From NCBI GenBank assembly GCA_022845895.1, contig AP025573.1, positions 3,692,501-3,756,500 of the forward strand: a stretch of DNA of 64,000 nucleotides, read 5' to 3'. A program made the translations under genes and the position numbers. Of this stretch, positions 48,514-58,060 are shown one piece after another. The DNA is from Lachnospiraceae bacterium (GTDB lineage: Bacteria > Bacillota > Clostridia > Lachnospirales > Lachnospiraceae). The stretch's first letter is position 1. Each line of letters starts with the position of its first letter. The notes below the pieces were generated by a model. That model made no database searches. It worked only from the letters and a program-made list of their open reading frames with translations, and was not told the DNA's origin.

Positions 48514-49491
48514 CTAGCTGTTCTTTTTGTTCATCACCATGTCAAGAAGCACGGCTCCTATGATAACCGCACCTTTTGTCATGGACTGGTAATAGGAATC
48601 AATCCCAATCAGGTTCATGCCGTTGTAGATGAAGCCTATAATGAATATCCCCATAAGTACTCCGGGCACCGTGGCAACGCCGCCCGCAAATGAGGTGCCT
48701 CCTAGCACGCAGGCCGCCACCGCGTCCGTCTCATACCCGATACCTATATTGGACTGGGCAGAGGCAGTCTTGGCCGTAAAGATAATGCCTGCTATCCCTG
48801 CCAGAAGACCTGATATGGCATAGACCGCCGTCTTCGTCTTTATAATACTTACGCCTGAAGCAATCGCCGCCTGCATATTATCGCCCACTGCAAATACATA
48901 CCGTCCGAACTTGGTCCAGTGGAGTAACGTGTACATGAGAAGCGTTGCCAGTATCAGGACGAGAATGGGGAATGGCACCGGTCCGATTTTGGCTGAGTAG
49001 ATACTCTTGAATGCCATGTCCGTTATCGGGATTGCCTGGCCCCCGCTGATTACCTGGGCAAAGCCTCGGATGATCAACTGGGTAGACAACGTCACTACAA
49101 ACGGGAACATGTTGAACTTGGATATCAGAAATCCGTTGATAAATCCCCACAGCGTGGACACGAGAAGCGCCACGATGATTGCTGCCGCAATATTCCACCC
49201 TTTCCCGGATATCAGCTGTCCGAGGACACAGCTCACGAGCGCAAGCTGGGCTCCTACAGACAGGTCGATTCCTTCTGTCGTGATTGCCAGGCACATGCCA
49301 TATGCAATCATCGCGTTGATAGATACCTGCGTCGCAACATTAATCATATTGCTCGTGCTTCTGAATGACGGTTCCATGACAGATATAAAAACCATCATAA
49401 TCAGAAGGATTACACCGATTCCATATTTACCCATAAACATGCGGAATTTCTCTCTGTCCATTCCGATGATGCTGCCTTTGTCTTTTGCCAT
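48514..49491 (-). CDS. Ribose-type ABC transporter permease (RbsC family)
   Basis: Membrane pore of 325 residues with about nine to ten helices. MCLAITTEGIDLSVGAQLALVSC and CVLGGTSFAGGVATVPGVLMGIFIIGFIYNGMNL are family landmarks. It starts 12 bases after the ATPase stop (GGAGGTAGAG). It is clearly related to, but distinct from, the permease at 24561-25613. Confidence 0.92.
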   Translation of the reverse strand: MAKDKGSIIGMDREKFRMFMGKYGIGVILLIMMVFISVMEPSFRSTSNMINVATQVSINAMIAYGMCLAITTEGIDLSVGAQLALVSCVLGQLISGKGWNIAAAIIVALLVSTLWGFINGFLISKFNMFPFVVTLSTQLIIRGFAQVISGGQAIPITDMAFKSIYSAKIGPVPFPILVLILATLLMYTLLHWTKFGRYVFAVGDNMQAAIASGVSIIKTKTAVYAISGLLAGIAGIIFTAKTASAQSNIGIGYETDAVAACVLGGTSFAGGVATVPGVLMGIFIIGFIYNGMNLIGIDSYYQSMTKGAVIIGAVLLDMVMNKKNS

Positions 49492-49503
49492 TGGCTCTAC
49501 CTC

Positions 49504-51024
49504 CTATTTTCCGCCGAATGCCTTACCCAGAATCGTCTCCTGGTCCGCGCTTCCGTTTAATATTTCATCACGGGAGACTTCCCCGTTGATCTTCCCTTCG
49601 TGATAGACGATAATGCGGTCGCTCATACCCATCACTTCCGGCAGCTCTGAGGATATCATGATGACAGCCATCCCTCTAGCAGCAAACTCGCACATCAGCG
49701 TATGAATCTCCGATTTTGCACCCACGTCAACCCCTCTTGTAGGTTCATCCAGAATCAATACTTTCGGATTGGCAAGCAGCCACTTGGCCAGCACGACCTT
49801 CTGCTGATTGCCGCCGCTTAAAGAAAATGCATCGTGCTCGATACTGGCCGACTTCAGAGTCAGCATCTTGCCCATCTCCAGGCATTCTTTCTCTTCCTGC
49901 CTCTTGTTGAGTATCGGCGCCTTCTGTTTCATCGGCAGCGTGGGCAGCGTCATATTTTCCCGTATCGACCGGTGGAGAGCCAGGCCATAGTTTTTCCTGT
50001 CTTCATTCACCATGCAGATTCCATACCGGATGGCCTGGCTTGGTTTTCTTATCTTAATTTCCCTGCCTTCCAGAAAGATTCTGCCCCCCGTAACAGGGTC
50101 CATTCCGAATATGGCCCGCATCGTTTCACTCCGTCCCGAGCCTACCAGGCCTGAAATCCCAAGTATCTCGCCTTTCCTCACCTCAAAGCTGATATCCTCG
50201 AACCCCTTGCCGGAAAGCTTATCCACTTTAAACACCACGTCGCCGATATCACAGGCTGTCTTTGGAAATACATTTTCCACTTTACGTCCTACCATCATGG
50301 AGATCAGTTCATCACGGGTGACCCCTTCCATAGTCCGCTCTCCGATATATGTACCGTCCCTGAATACGGAAACATGGTCACTGATTCGGAATATCTCTTC
50401 CATCCTGTGGGATATATAGATAATTGCCACACCCTTTTCCTTCAGCTCGCGAATGGTATGGAACAGATGCTCCGTCTCTTCGCTGTCAAGGGATGAAGTG
50501 GGCTCATCCATGATAATCAGCCTGGCATTGCAGGATACTGCCTTGATAATCTCTACCATCTGCATCTGTGCCAGTGTCAGCTCTTTCATCAAGGTCTTGG
50601 CGCCGTGTGGAAAGTTAAACTTTTTTAAGATGTCTTCCGCCCGTTCGTTCTGCGCCTTTTTATTCAGAAAGATACCTCTTGTGTCTTCCCTTTTGAGGAA
50701 CACGCTCTCTGCTATCGTCAGGTGGGGCTCCGGATTCAGTTCCTGATGTATCATCGATATCCCTGCATTCAGCGCCTCTACCGGCCCCCTGGCGGTATAT
50801 GGCCTGCCTTCAAACCGAATCGTTCCCTCATCCTGCTGGTGAAGCCCGATAATGCACTTCATCAGGGTAGACTTGCCGGCACCGTTTTCTCCGAGAAGCG
50901 CATGTACCTCTCCAGGCCTCACAAACAGATTGACATCCTTAAGGGCCTGTGTGCCTCCGAACGCTTTGGAGATGCCGCGGCATTCCAATACATATGCTTC
51001 GCCTTCTCTCGCCTTCTCTTCCAA
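49504..51024 (-). CDS. Sugar ABC transporter ATPase, two ABC domains (RbsA/MglA type)
   Basis: ATPase of about 506 residues. The first domain has GENGAGKSTLMK; the second has the usual degenerate GLVGSGRSETMR, with LSGGNQQKVVLAKWLL and VLILDEPTRGVD. I favour a TTG start at 51024, six bases after GAGGTG; a GTG at 51033 is possible but its ribosome site is weaker. It opens the importer operon and has its own promoter 72 bases above. Confidence 0.9.
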   Translation of the reverse strand: MEEKAREGEAYVLECRGISKAFGGTQALKDVNLFVRPGEVHALLGENGAGKSTLMKCIIGLHQQDEGTIRFEGRPYTARGPVEALNAGISMIHQELNPEPHLTIAESVFLKREDTRGIFLNKKAQNERAEDILKKFNFPHGAKTLMKELTLAQMQMVEIIKAVSCNARLIIMDEPTSSLDSEETEHLFHTIRELKEKGVAIIYISHRMEEIFRISDHVSVFRDGTYIGERTMEGVTRDELISMMVGRKVENVFPKTACDIGDVVFKVDKLSGKGFEDISFEVRKGEILGISGLVGSGRSETMRAIFGMDPVTGGRIFLEGREIKIRKPSQAIRYGICMVNEDRKNYGLALHRSIRENMTLPTLPMKQKAPILNKRQEEKECLEMGKMLTLKSASIEHDAFSLSGGNQQKVVLAKWLLANPKVLILDEPTRGVDVGAKSEIHTLMCEFAARGMAVIMISSELPEVMGMSDRIIVYHEGKINGEVSRDEILNGSADQETILGKAFGGK

Positions 51025-51095
51025 ATATCTCACCTCATTCTCGCCTTACGTACTTCCGTCGCTTCTGTACAGGAAGCATCTTAGTCTCTGAAAAA

Positions 51096-51150
51096 ATCAT
51101 ATCAATCCAAAACTTAAATGTCAATGTAAATATGAAATATAATTTCATAT
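51096..51150 (-). promoter_or_regulatory. Promoter and palindromic operator of the second sugar importer
   Basis: TTGACA (51124-51119), 17 bases, TATGAT (51101-51096). Right upstream is a perfect inverted repeat, ATATGAAAT (51130-51138), ATA, ATTTCATAT (51142-51150). The half-site recurs in the aldolase/cupin intergenic region. The remaining AT-rich stretch to 51265 also has GTGAAA/TTTCAC near 51226-51242. Confidence 0.7.
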
Positions 51151-51265
51151 AACTGCATTTTTTGTTAATTATCCCACATTTTAATTACATTTTTTAGTTA
51201 TTAATTACAATTCATGCGTTATAATGTGAAATTATTTTTCACTAAACAGTCAAAAAAAAGAACTA

Positions 51266-52582
51266 TTACATAAAACATAGCTGCATTCCGGCTACGAAGG
51301 TATCTCCAAGCCCAATGGTATATCTCGGCTTCTCCATATACCGCGAAGGTACAAGCACAGCCTCATGTTGCAGCTCCATCTCATCCAGAGCCTGCACAAA
51401 CCTGATTCCTGTGGGACTTAATGGAAGCTTCAGGCTTTCCCTGCAGTCGTCTATGGTACCATAACGCCCGATGCGTGCCCGTGTCCCAGACATCAGACTC
51501 CCAAGCGTAAGCCCCATCTCAACGTCCACCCCTTCCATCATCTCGCCGTAATACAGCGCATAGTCCTTGCTGTGCATCACGATTCCTTTCACCGGGTACA
51601 GCTCCAGCATATGATCCAGACCTTTTATTACAGATCTGATGTCATCCTTGTCTACCGGACAGGCTTTCTTACCCGCCAGATCCACCAGCTCTTCCTCATT
51701 CATTCCCATAATATCCATATGTCCGGCAAGCGTGTCATACAACAAATCCCTGCATCCGGCACTGATAAAGTGAGCGCTTTCAAAATATATCTTAAGCTGC
51801 GGGTTCCTTGATCTTAATGTCCTGTAATGCTTCGCCAGCTCTCCGGCACGCTCCTTCAGGACTTCCGGCTCCACTATGGCATTGAATCCCGAGATATCAT
51901 AGGAGCACATCATCTGGGCATGCTCTTCCAGATATTCCAGAAAATCCTGTCTTACCGGCATAACCTTGTGCACCTTGTCATATCCCATAATCAGGCGGTT
52001 TGAAACCGGCACCTCGTATTCCCTGTCTCCACACCTGATTACATCTCCTTTGTCGTACTGCATAATCAGGTGAATCAAAGGCTCCTCCCCGGTCACGCAC
52101 TCCTTTATCGGAACACTTCTGTGTCCTTTCACCGATTCTATCCTTTTGTCCTCCAGCCATTTGACCACTTCCCGCGACCGGTCCGTAATGTGGATCAGCA
52201 CCGGCACCCCTAACGTGCCAAGCGCGGCGGCACCCTGCGCGCATGTCCCCCCAAGTCCGTAATATATGTCAAAATAGTCCTTCAGCCTCTCGATAACCCC
52301 GCCGGATGTTATCTCCACCTCTCCCCCAAGTCCGTTCACTGCATAGTAGCTCACGATCTTTGCAAAATCCTGCATGCTTCCAACGGCCTCTCCTTCCTCA
52401 CAGCACGGTTCTTCCTCCAGATATCGTTCCAGCAATCTGTTAAAGCTATCCACATCCCATTTTACTATGGCGTCCAGATTACTCGTATAGGCCAGCACGG
52501 GCCTCTTTTTGGACGCACGGCACCGTTCGATGACATCCGGCACCGACTCAAGGTAGTTCCTGTATTTATCTATGTAAGCCAT
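51266..52582 (-). CDS. ADP-dependent phosphofructokinase/glucokinase family sugar kinase
   Basis: Kinase of 438 residues related to the ADP-dependent PFK/GK family in the ribokinase superfamily. The C-terminal GLGDTFVAG near residue 427 contains the catalytic Asp of the family (GxGD). Middle landmarks are IYFESAHFIS, IMGMNEEELVD and KGIVMHSKDYALYY. Use of ADP instead of ATP is inferred from family only. It lies between RpiR and the importer. With the aldolase upstream it could make a hexose bisphosphate or a related phosphate for cleavage. Confidence 0.72.
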   Translation of the reverse strand: MAYIDKYRNYLESVPDVIERCRASKKRPVLAYTSNLDAIVKWDVDSFNRLLERYLEEEPCCEEGEAVGSMQDFAKIVSYYAVNGLGGEVEITSGGVIERLKDYFDIYYGLGGTCAQGAAALGTLGVPVLIHITDRSREVVKWLEDKRIESVKGHRSVPIKECVTGEEPLIHLIMQYDKGDVIRCGDREYEVPVSNRLIMGYDKVHKVMPVRQDFLEYLEEHAQMMCSYDISGFNAIVEPEVLKERAGELAKHYRTLRSRNPQLKIYFESAHFISAGCRDLLYDTLAGHMDIMGMNEEELVDLAGKKACPVDKDDIRSVIKGLDHMLELYPVKGIVMHSKDYALYYGEMMEGVDVEMGLTLGSLMSGTRARIGRYGTIDDCRESLKLPLSPTGIRFVQALDEMELQHEAVLVPSRYMEKPRYTIGLGDTFVAGMQLCFM

Positions 52583-52599
52583 CTGTATCCTCCGCTTTT

Positions 52600-53463
52600 T
52601 TACAGCTTATATTCACTCAGCAGCAATTCTACGTCGTCGCCGTAGCCTGCCTCCTTATTATCGTCCTTTGCATTCTGGGTCAAGGCATCAAAATGACGAT
52701 TGATATAGAGAAGCGCGTCGCTCACTGCCATCTCCAGAAGATGGGAATCCGGCTCCGTGTCAAGCGCCTGCTTTTTCTTATCCACAATCTGTATCACACA
52801 ATCCGCGTGTTCCGCCAGCTGCGTATCCTTCTCGCCCGTAATCACGATACTGTGCATCTGCTTTTTCATGGCCAGCTCCATGGCCTGTACGACCTGTTTG
52901 GAAGCGCCGGACCTGGAGATAGCGACAATCGTATCATCACTCGTTCCAAGGCTGACATGATTCAGGAAATGTTCCGGAATCATAGAATACGAACAGGGAA
53001 TCCCGCAACGTTCCAGGCGGAATCCCAGGTCTGTCGCGATGGGGCTCGTGTTTCCCGCAGCGACGACAAAGACCATCCGGCTCAAACGCAGCAGCCGTAC
53101 TGCCTTAACCAGCAGCTCAAGATCGATAGCCTCCTCCAGTGCTGCTACTCTCGCGGCACTGGAATCAAAGATTCTCCTTGCAGAACTCAGCATCTCATTC
53201 TCATCATACGTGGGTCTTGCCTTCCCCAGATCATGGGACATCAGCAGACGCATCTGGTAGTACCCCTGATAGCCCACATGCTTACACATACGTACTACCG
53301 TAGCTTCGCTGCTTCCGCTCTTCCTGGCCAGTTCAGATATATTCATCATGATAGCCTGTTCCGGATTTGCCAGTATATATGCGGCAGCTTTCTTTTCCGC
53401 AGAAAATAATTTTTCATAATTGGCCTTGATATTTTCCAGTACAGAATTCCCACGTTTATCCAT
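52600..53463 (-). CDS. RpiR/MurR family transcriptional regulator
   Basis: Regulator of 287 residues. The N-terminal domain reads NVLENIKANYEKLFSAEKKAAAYILANPEQAIMMNISELARKSGSSEATVVRMCKHVGYQGYYQMRLLM-like sequence in HTH_6 style; the SIS domain spans about 125-255 with VAAGNTSPIATDLGFRLERCG and AISRSGASKQVVQAME. It lies inside the sugar operon, between aldolase and kinase. It probably reads the phosphosugar made by the pathway and acts at the ATATGAAAT repeats. Confidence 0.92.
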   Translation of the reverse strand: MDKRGNSVLENIKANYEKLFSAEKKAAAYILANPEQAIMMNISELARKSGSSEATVVRMCKHVGYQGYYQMRLLMSHDLGKARPTYDENEMLSSARRIFDSSAARVAALEEAIDLELLVKAVRLLRLSRMVFVVAAGNTSPIATDLGFRLERCGIPCSYSMIPEHFLNHVSLGTSDDTIVAISRSGASKQVVQAMELAMKKQMHSIVITGEKDTQLAEHADCVIQIVDKKKQALDTEPDSHLLEMAVSDALLYINRHFDALTQNAKDDNKEAGYGDDVELLLSEYKL

Positions 53464-53518
53464 AATAAAACACCGTCCTACTTCCGAATCTATGATTCTT
53501 TTCTTTCATCATAAAGCA

Positions 53519-54394
53519 TTACAGCATTTCATTCAATGAGTAATATTTGACTTTATCGTCATCGTTGAACAGCCTTACTTTGTGCTCGATCACTTTATTC
53601 ATGGCTGTGACGCTTGCCGGATAAAGTTCAAACGGCTCACGGATCTTCTGGTCTTGCAGCGTCTTTCTCAGTTCCTGGTAGAACGCATCCTTAATGTCGG
53701 AAGATATATTGATCTTATTGATTCCCCGCCGGACCGCTTCTGCAATCTCTGAATCCTCGTTTCCCGAGCCTCCATGAAGCACAAGGGGTACCGTTACCCT
53801 GCTTTTTATATCGCTCAGCAGTTCCTGCCTGAGCTCTGGCTTCATCCCTGCAGGATAGATCCCGTGGGCCGTTCCTATGGCAACCGCAAGCGTGTCACAT
53901 CCCGTCTCTTCCACGAAGCGCACCGCATCCTCCGGCTTCGTATATATGATATCCTCCGTGCCGCCTTCGGTATCCCCGTCCGTGGTGCCGATAGTCCCTA
54001 GCTCTCCTTCTACAGATACTCCAAGCGGATGCACCAGGTCGCACACCTTCTTTGTAATGGCAACATTCTCTTCAAACGGCAGAGAAGAGGCATCTATCAT
54101 TACAGAAGTAAAACCGGCCCTTACGGCCCTGACAATCGGTTCCCATCCGCTGTGATCCAGATGGATGCAGACCGGAACGGGCGAGCCGGCGGCCCTGTCG
54201 ATACACATCTTCAGGAAGCTGTCCCCCTGGAATTCCAGCTCATTCGGATGAATGGCAAGGATGACAGGTGCTTTCAGCTCTTCGCACTTATCCATAACAC
54301 CGTTCAATATCTGTCCCGTACCAATATTAAAAGCCGGCACGGCAAAGTTTTCTCTGTTAGCTACCGCCAACAGATCTTTCATGTTCAGCAACAT
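53519..54394 (-). CDS. Class II fructose-bisphosphate aldolase family protein
   Basis: Zinc-dependent aldolase of 291 residues. D80 and H81 in IHLDHSGW, the glutamate in VSVEGELGTIG near 132, the histidine of IGTAHGIYP and the one of LHGGSGNED build the active site. The usual DHG is DHS here. The start at 54394 follows AAGGAGG. It is divergent from the cupin isomerase and first in the operon with RpiR and the ADP-type kinase. The substrate may be fructose-1,6-, tagatose-1,6- or another ketose bisphosphate. Confidence 0.88.
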   Translation of the reverse strand: MLLNMKDLLAVANRENFAVPAFNIGTGQILNGVMDKCEELKAPVILAIHPNELEFQGDSFLKMCIDRAAGSPVPVCIHLDHSGWEPIVRAVRAGFTSVMIDASSLPFEENVAITKKVCDLVHPLGVSVEGELGTIGTTDGDTEGGTEDIIYTKPEDAVRFVEETGCDTLAVAIGTAHGIYPAGMKPELRQELLSDIKSRVTVPLVLHGGSGNEDSEIAEAVRRGINKINISSDIKDAFYQELRKTLQDQKIREPFELYPASVTAMNKVIEHKVRLFNDDDKVKYYSLNEML

Positions 54395-54454
54395 ATTACT
54401 TCCTCCTTGTGCGTACACCTTCTGTTCTGTGAAGGTTTTATTGTTTGTACGATT

Positions 54455-54483
54455 ATCTTATCTTACAGAAAAAACATTGTCAA
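54455..54483 (-). promoter_or_regulatory. Promoter of the aldolase-RpiR-kinase operon
   Basis: TTGACA (54483-54478), 17 bases, TAAGAT (54460-54455). ATATGAAAT half-sites lie at 54489-54497 and 54593-54601, that is, directly upstream and in the shared space with the divergent cupin gene. Confidence 0.7.
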
Positions 54484-54666
54484 TAATCATATGAAATATT
54501 TTTTTATAAATCGGTCATTTTGTCTATTATTTCGTATTTTAATTTTATATTTTTTGTGCTATTATAATTCAAAAGCTATATTTTGAACTTGTATATGAAA
54601 TTTATTTTCTTTACCATTGGTACTAAATACATATAGCAAATAAATATTCTGAAGGAGGAAATCATT

Positions 54667-55863
54667 ATGAGCAATGTAAGAAATGTATTGGAGCACGGGG
54701 AGGGCATCCTGCACCTGATGCCTTCCTGGGTCCCACGCAGCTTTAACGAACCGGGCAGAAGGCTCCGGCTGCACCCCGATGACTACTATGCCCTTGGCAT
54801 GGACCGCGGCGGCATCTGCGAACGATGGCTCGGCTCTCTTGCAAGGGCACTGAACGGCCCCAAGACCGGTGAAACAGAAGGGATGAGCTTTGTCCTGGAG
54901 GATTCCGCCACAAGATCCGTCCGCCTTTTCAAAGACTATGTGGATGAACTAGGGAGCGACCTGATTGGGGACGCCCTTATGTCTAAGTATGGTACGTGGC
55001 CGACATTTGCCAAGCTCTATGACTATGACAAGCCGCTGTTCCACCATCTTCATCTGACAGAGGAAAAAGCTGCCAGGATAGGCATGCACGGCAAACCTGA
55101 GGCTTATTATTTCCCGCCCCAGTATAACTGCAGCTATCTCGGACGTTTTCCTCTTACGTATTTTGGCTTTGACCCCTCTACCACAAAGCAGGAGGTCATG
55201 GAATGCCTGGAAAATTATGACACAAAAGACAATAGGATTACAGAGCTTTCCCGCGCTTACCGCATACAGCTCGGGACCGGCTGGTATACGCCTGCAGGCG
55301 TAATCCACGCTCCCGCATCCGTCGTTACTTTTGAACCACAGTGGAACAGTGACGTGAATACGATCATGGAAAATGTTACGATGGGAGAAGTCAATCCTCA
55401 TAATCTCCTCACAGACTGTGCACCGGAAGAGGAAAAGGAAGACCTGGATGCTATTTTCAATCAGATTGACTGGGAAGAAAGTACAAGACCCGACTATAAA
55501 GAGACGTACTTCCGGGCACCAAGATTAAAATGCGAAACGCCTGCGGCGTCAGAGAAATGGATTGCCTACGCCAACGACTGGGTCGCCGCCAAAGAAGTGA
55601 CCGTCCTGCCGGGGCAGAGCTATACCCTGACCGACCAGGCATGCTACTGCGCTGTCATCGTCCAGGGTCATGGGGCGTTCGGCGTGTTCGAGTGCGAGAC
55701 TCCCGAGCTTATCCGCTACGGAGATGTCACAGGGGATGAATACTTCATATCTGAGGCTGCCGCGAAGAAGGGCGTCAAGATAGTAAATAAAAGCTCTTAC
55801 CAGCCGCTCGTGATACTGCAGAACTTTTCTAATAACAATCCCGAAGTGCCGTCAGCCGTTTAG
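54667..55863 (+). CDS. Cupin-fold protein related to type I phosphomannose isomerase
   Basis: Protein of 398 residues with a cupin core like type I mannose-6-phosphate isomerase. Metal ligands would be the two histidines of LFHHLHLTEEKA, the glutamate of HGKPEAYYF and the histidine of YTPAGVIHAPASV. The usual QVHP motif is absent, so it is a distant branch. AGGAGG precedes the ATG. It is divergent from the aldolase and has no partner on its own strand. An aldose-ketose isomerase acting before the kinase and aldolase is the simplest proposal. Confidence 0.65.
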   Translation: MSNVRNVLEHGEGILHLMPSWVPRSFNEPGRRLRLHPDDYYALGMDRGGICERWLGSLARALNGPKTGETEGMSFVLEDSATRSVRLFKDYVDELGSDLIGDALMSKYGTWPTFAKLYDYDKPLFHHLHLTEEKAARIGMHGKPEAYYFPPQYNCSYLGRFPLTYFGFDPSTTKQEVMECLENYDTKDNRITELSRAYRIQLGTGWYTPAGVIHAPASVVTFEPQWNSDVNTIMENVTMGEVNPHNLLTDCAPEEEKEDLDAIFNQIDWEESTRPDYKETYFRAPRLKCETPAASEKWIAYANDWVAAKEVTVLPGQSYTLTDQACYCAVIVQGHGAFGVFECETPELIRYGDVTGDEYFISEAAAKKGVKIVNKSSYQPLVILQNFSNNNPEVPSAV

Positions 55864-55925
55864 CCGTTCTGTAGTGCAGCCTCCGGGAAGGCGGGGTGCC
55901 CGTGCTGTGATATCGGCTCATAATC

Positions 55926-57071
55926 CTAGCTTTCATATGTGCCCATCTTTTTCAAAACCCCGCCTTCCATCATAACCGTGCCTCTCGCTATCACCGTGTG
56001 AAGATCCAGATGTTCTGTAAAGAGCAGTATATCCGCATCCGCCCCTTCTTTTATGCAGCCTTTCTTCGGGTACATGTCGAGCGCTTCCGCCACATGGGAG
56101 GTCACATATCCGAGGGCATCTTCAAGGGGCATGCCCAGATTCTTGACCATAAGCCGCAGCTCTTTGTACAGGCTGTCCACTCCCGATACGCCGATATCCA
56201 GAAGCGTCCCGTCTTCATCATAGCTTGACCAGCTGCCGTGACCGTCGGAACTGATTGTAATATGTGCAAGCGGAAGCCCTCTTTTTGACGCCTCCGCGAT
56301 ACATTGGCCCGGTGAAGGCTGCCCTTTCATCCCACATGTATAATCTACATAGCCGCCTTTTTCAAGGAATCCGTATCCGGCTTCAAGAAGTGCCTTGTTG
56401 CGGTTCACATGGGTGGGACGGAAGTTGCGGATCGGAAGCGTGCTCATTTTAAGGACTTCGTATACCGGTTCCAGCCCTTCCGGCGCATCCCCCATATGAA
56501 GTACGACCACTCCCGGCTTCCCACTCAGCATGCCTGCCACTCTGACCCGGCTTGAAATCTGCATCAGCTGTTCCGGGGTCACGTTGGGTGCCCGGTGGTC
56601 GGACAGCGCAAGCTTCATTCCAAGCACCTCTTTGACGAACAGGATATCTCTGTCAGGTTCACCTGTTATGGATGGCCCCGGATATCCGTAGGCCCCGGTG
56701 AGCATATATGCAGAAACCCCTTCCTCGTTCAGCGCAGCCGTCTTAGCGTACAGGTTCTCCACGCTTCTCGTTATGCCATCGGTGCCGAGAAGGCCGACTG
56801 CCGTGGTAATCCCCCCCCTTATCATCTCGGACATGGCAAGTTCCGGGGTACGGGTGTGGAAGCTGCCTTCTCCGCCTCCCCCGGTCACATGGATATGCTG
56901 GTCAATCATCCCCGGGGCGAGGAGAAGTCCTTCTCCATCCACCACCCGGCAGTTTCCAGGCAGTCCTTCTATATTGTCTTCTATCATCTCTATCTTTTCA
57001 TTACATATAAGAATATCTTTTTTTCCAATACTGGCCGGCGCATAGACTTCGGCATTTTTTATTAACAGCAT
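55926..57071 (-). CDS. iadA: Isoaspartyl dipeptidase (beta-aspartyl-peptidase)
   Basis: Zinc metallohydrolase of 381 residues that removes isoaspartyl dipeptides. GMIDQHIHVTGGGGEG holds the HxH metal pair and the signature glycines; LSDHRAPNVTPEQL, GVVVLHMGD, RPTHVNRN and ISSDGHGSW complete the IadA pattern. The start at 57071 gives MLLIKNAEVYAP, the family N-terminus; an ATG 17 codons earlier is also possible. It follows a MerR gene by about 100 bases but need not be regulated by it. Confidence 0.88.
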   Translation of the reverse strand: MLLIKNAEVYAPASIGKKDILICNEKIEMIEDNIEGLPGNCRVVDGEGLLLAPGMIDQHIHVTGGGGEGSFHTRTPELAMSEMIRGGITTAVGLLGTDGITRSVENLYAKTAALNEEGVSAYMLTGAYGYPGPSITGEPDRDILFVKEVLGMKLALSDHRAPNVTPEQLMQISSRVRVAGMLSGKPGVVVLHMGDAPEGLEPVYEVLKMSTLPIRNFRPTHVNRNKALLEAGYGFLEKGGYVDYTCGMKGQPSPGQCIAEASKRGLPLAHITISSDGHGSWSSYDEDGTLLDIGVSGVDSLYKELRLMVKNLGMPLEDALGYVTSHVAEALDMYPKKGCIKEGADADILLFTEHLDLHTVIARGTVMMEGGVLKKMGTYES

Positions 57072-57169
57072 GTCGCATACTCCAATCTCCCGGAAGGGTA
57101 CTTTCTCAAATCCATATTGCATGATTTCCCCGCATTTGTCAATTCGATACACTGTTAATCTTTATTTTT

Positions 57170-58027
57170 TTACAGCGGTTCTGCACTTGTTCTCTTTACC
57201 GGAAACTGAATCTCCGACAGCCATTCCTCTTCTGATTCCTTGTTCCATACGCCGTCGATATACGATTCCCTCGGATTTCCACATATCTCATACCCATTGT
57301 TCTCCACGAATCGGAGCACCTGACCATAAGCCTCCGGAAATCCTTCATAAGAACCTTTGTGGAGGATGCATGCGGCGGTCTCTACCGCCGGCATCACCTT
57401 GAACTTTACCGTCTCTGAATCCTGCCTTTTCTCAGTGACGGCCTGGCAGATCTCGACATTGATGTCCTCTTCCCGGTACCCGCCGTCATGGTATATCGTA
57501 AAACAATATTCCGGCTCGGCACAGATACATCCGAGACGTTCCATCTCCTGTCCCATGGGAGGCATGAGATTAAACAGGTCCTCATAGCCGTGGAGTGTCG
57601 TCTCCACCGAAGCTATGATCACCTCCGGCAGCTTCTTTATGAGTACATGATTTTCCGATTCTATCTTATCGGCAGACAGGTAGCTCTCTACCTGGGCAAG
57701 CCTGGCGGTCCTCTCTGCAATCTCAGTTAGAAGCTGCTGCTTTCTGGCCGCCAGCAGCGCCTTCTCAGAAGTGCCTTTTTGTATGGACCTTATCTCTTCC
57801 AGAGAAAAGCCCATGCCACGCAGGGCCAGAATCTGATGCATGATCGGCAGCTGCCCTGCCGTGTAATAGCGGTATCCCGAATCGGCATCTACATAGACAG
57901 GCTTAAGCAGGCCTTGTTCGTCATAATATCTCAATGCTTTTATCGTCACATGATTCATGGCTGCGAACATTCCAATCTTATAGAGCTTATCCCCCGGCTT
58001 ATTTTCACAGCAATGTTCCTTTTTCAT
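57170..58027 (-). CDS. MerR family regulator with GyrI-like effector domain
   Basis: Regulator of 285 residues. The MerR helix-turn-helix reads YKIGMFAAMNHVTIKALRY, with YDEQGLLKP next, followed by a coiled coil and a C-terminal domain (about 130-275) of the multidrug-sensing GyrI/BmrR type. GGGAGG precedes the ATG. It is 33 bases after the ABC-2 permease gene, so it probably senses the compound the exporter removes. Confidence 0.88.
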   Translation of the reverse strand: MKKEHCCENKPGDKLYKIGMFAAMNHVTIKALRYYDEQGLLKPVYVDADSGYRYYTAGQLPIMHQILALRGMGFSLEEIRSIQKGTSEKALLAARKQQLLTEIAERTARLAQVESYLSADKIESENHVLIKKLPEVIIASVETTLHGYEDLFNLMPPMGQEMERLGCICAEPEYCFTIYHDGGYREEDINVEICQAVTEKRQDSETVKFKVMPAVETAACILHKGSYEGFPEAYGQVLRFVENNGYEICGNPRESYIDGVWNKESEEEWLSEIQFPVKRTSAEPL

Positions 58028-58060
58028 ATCACACCTCCCGATATATAATTATACTACCGA

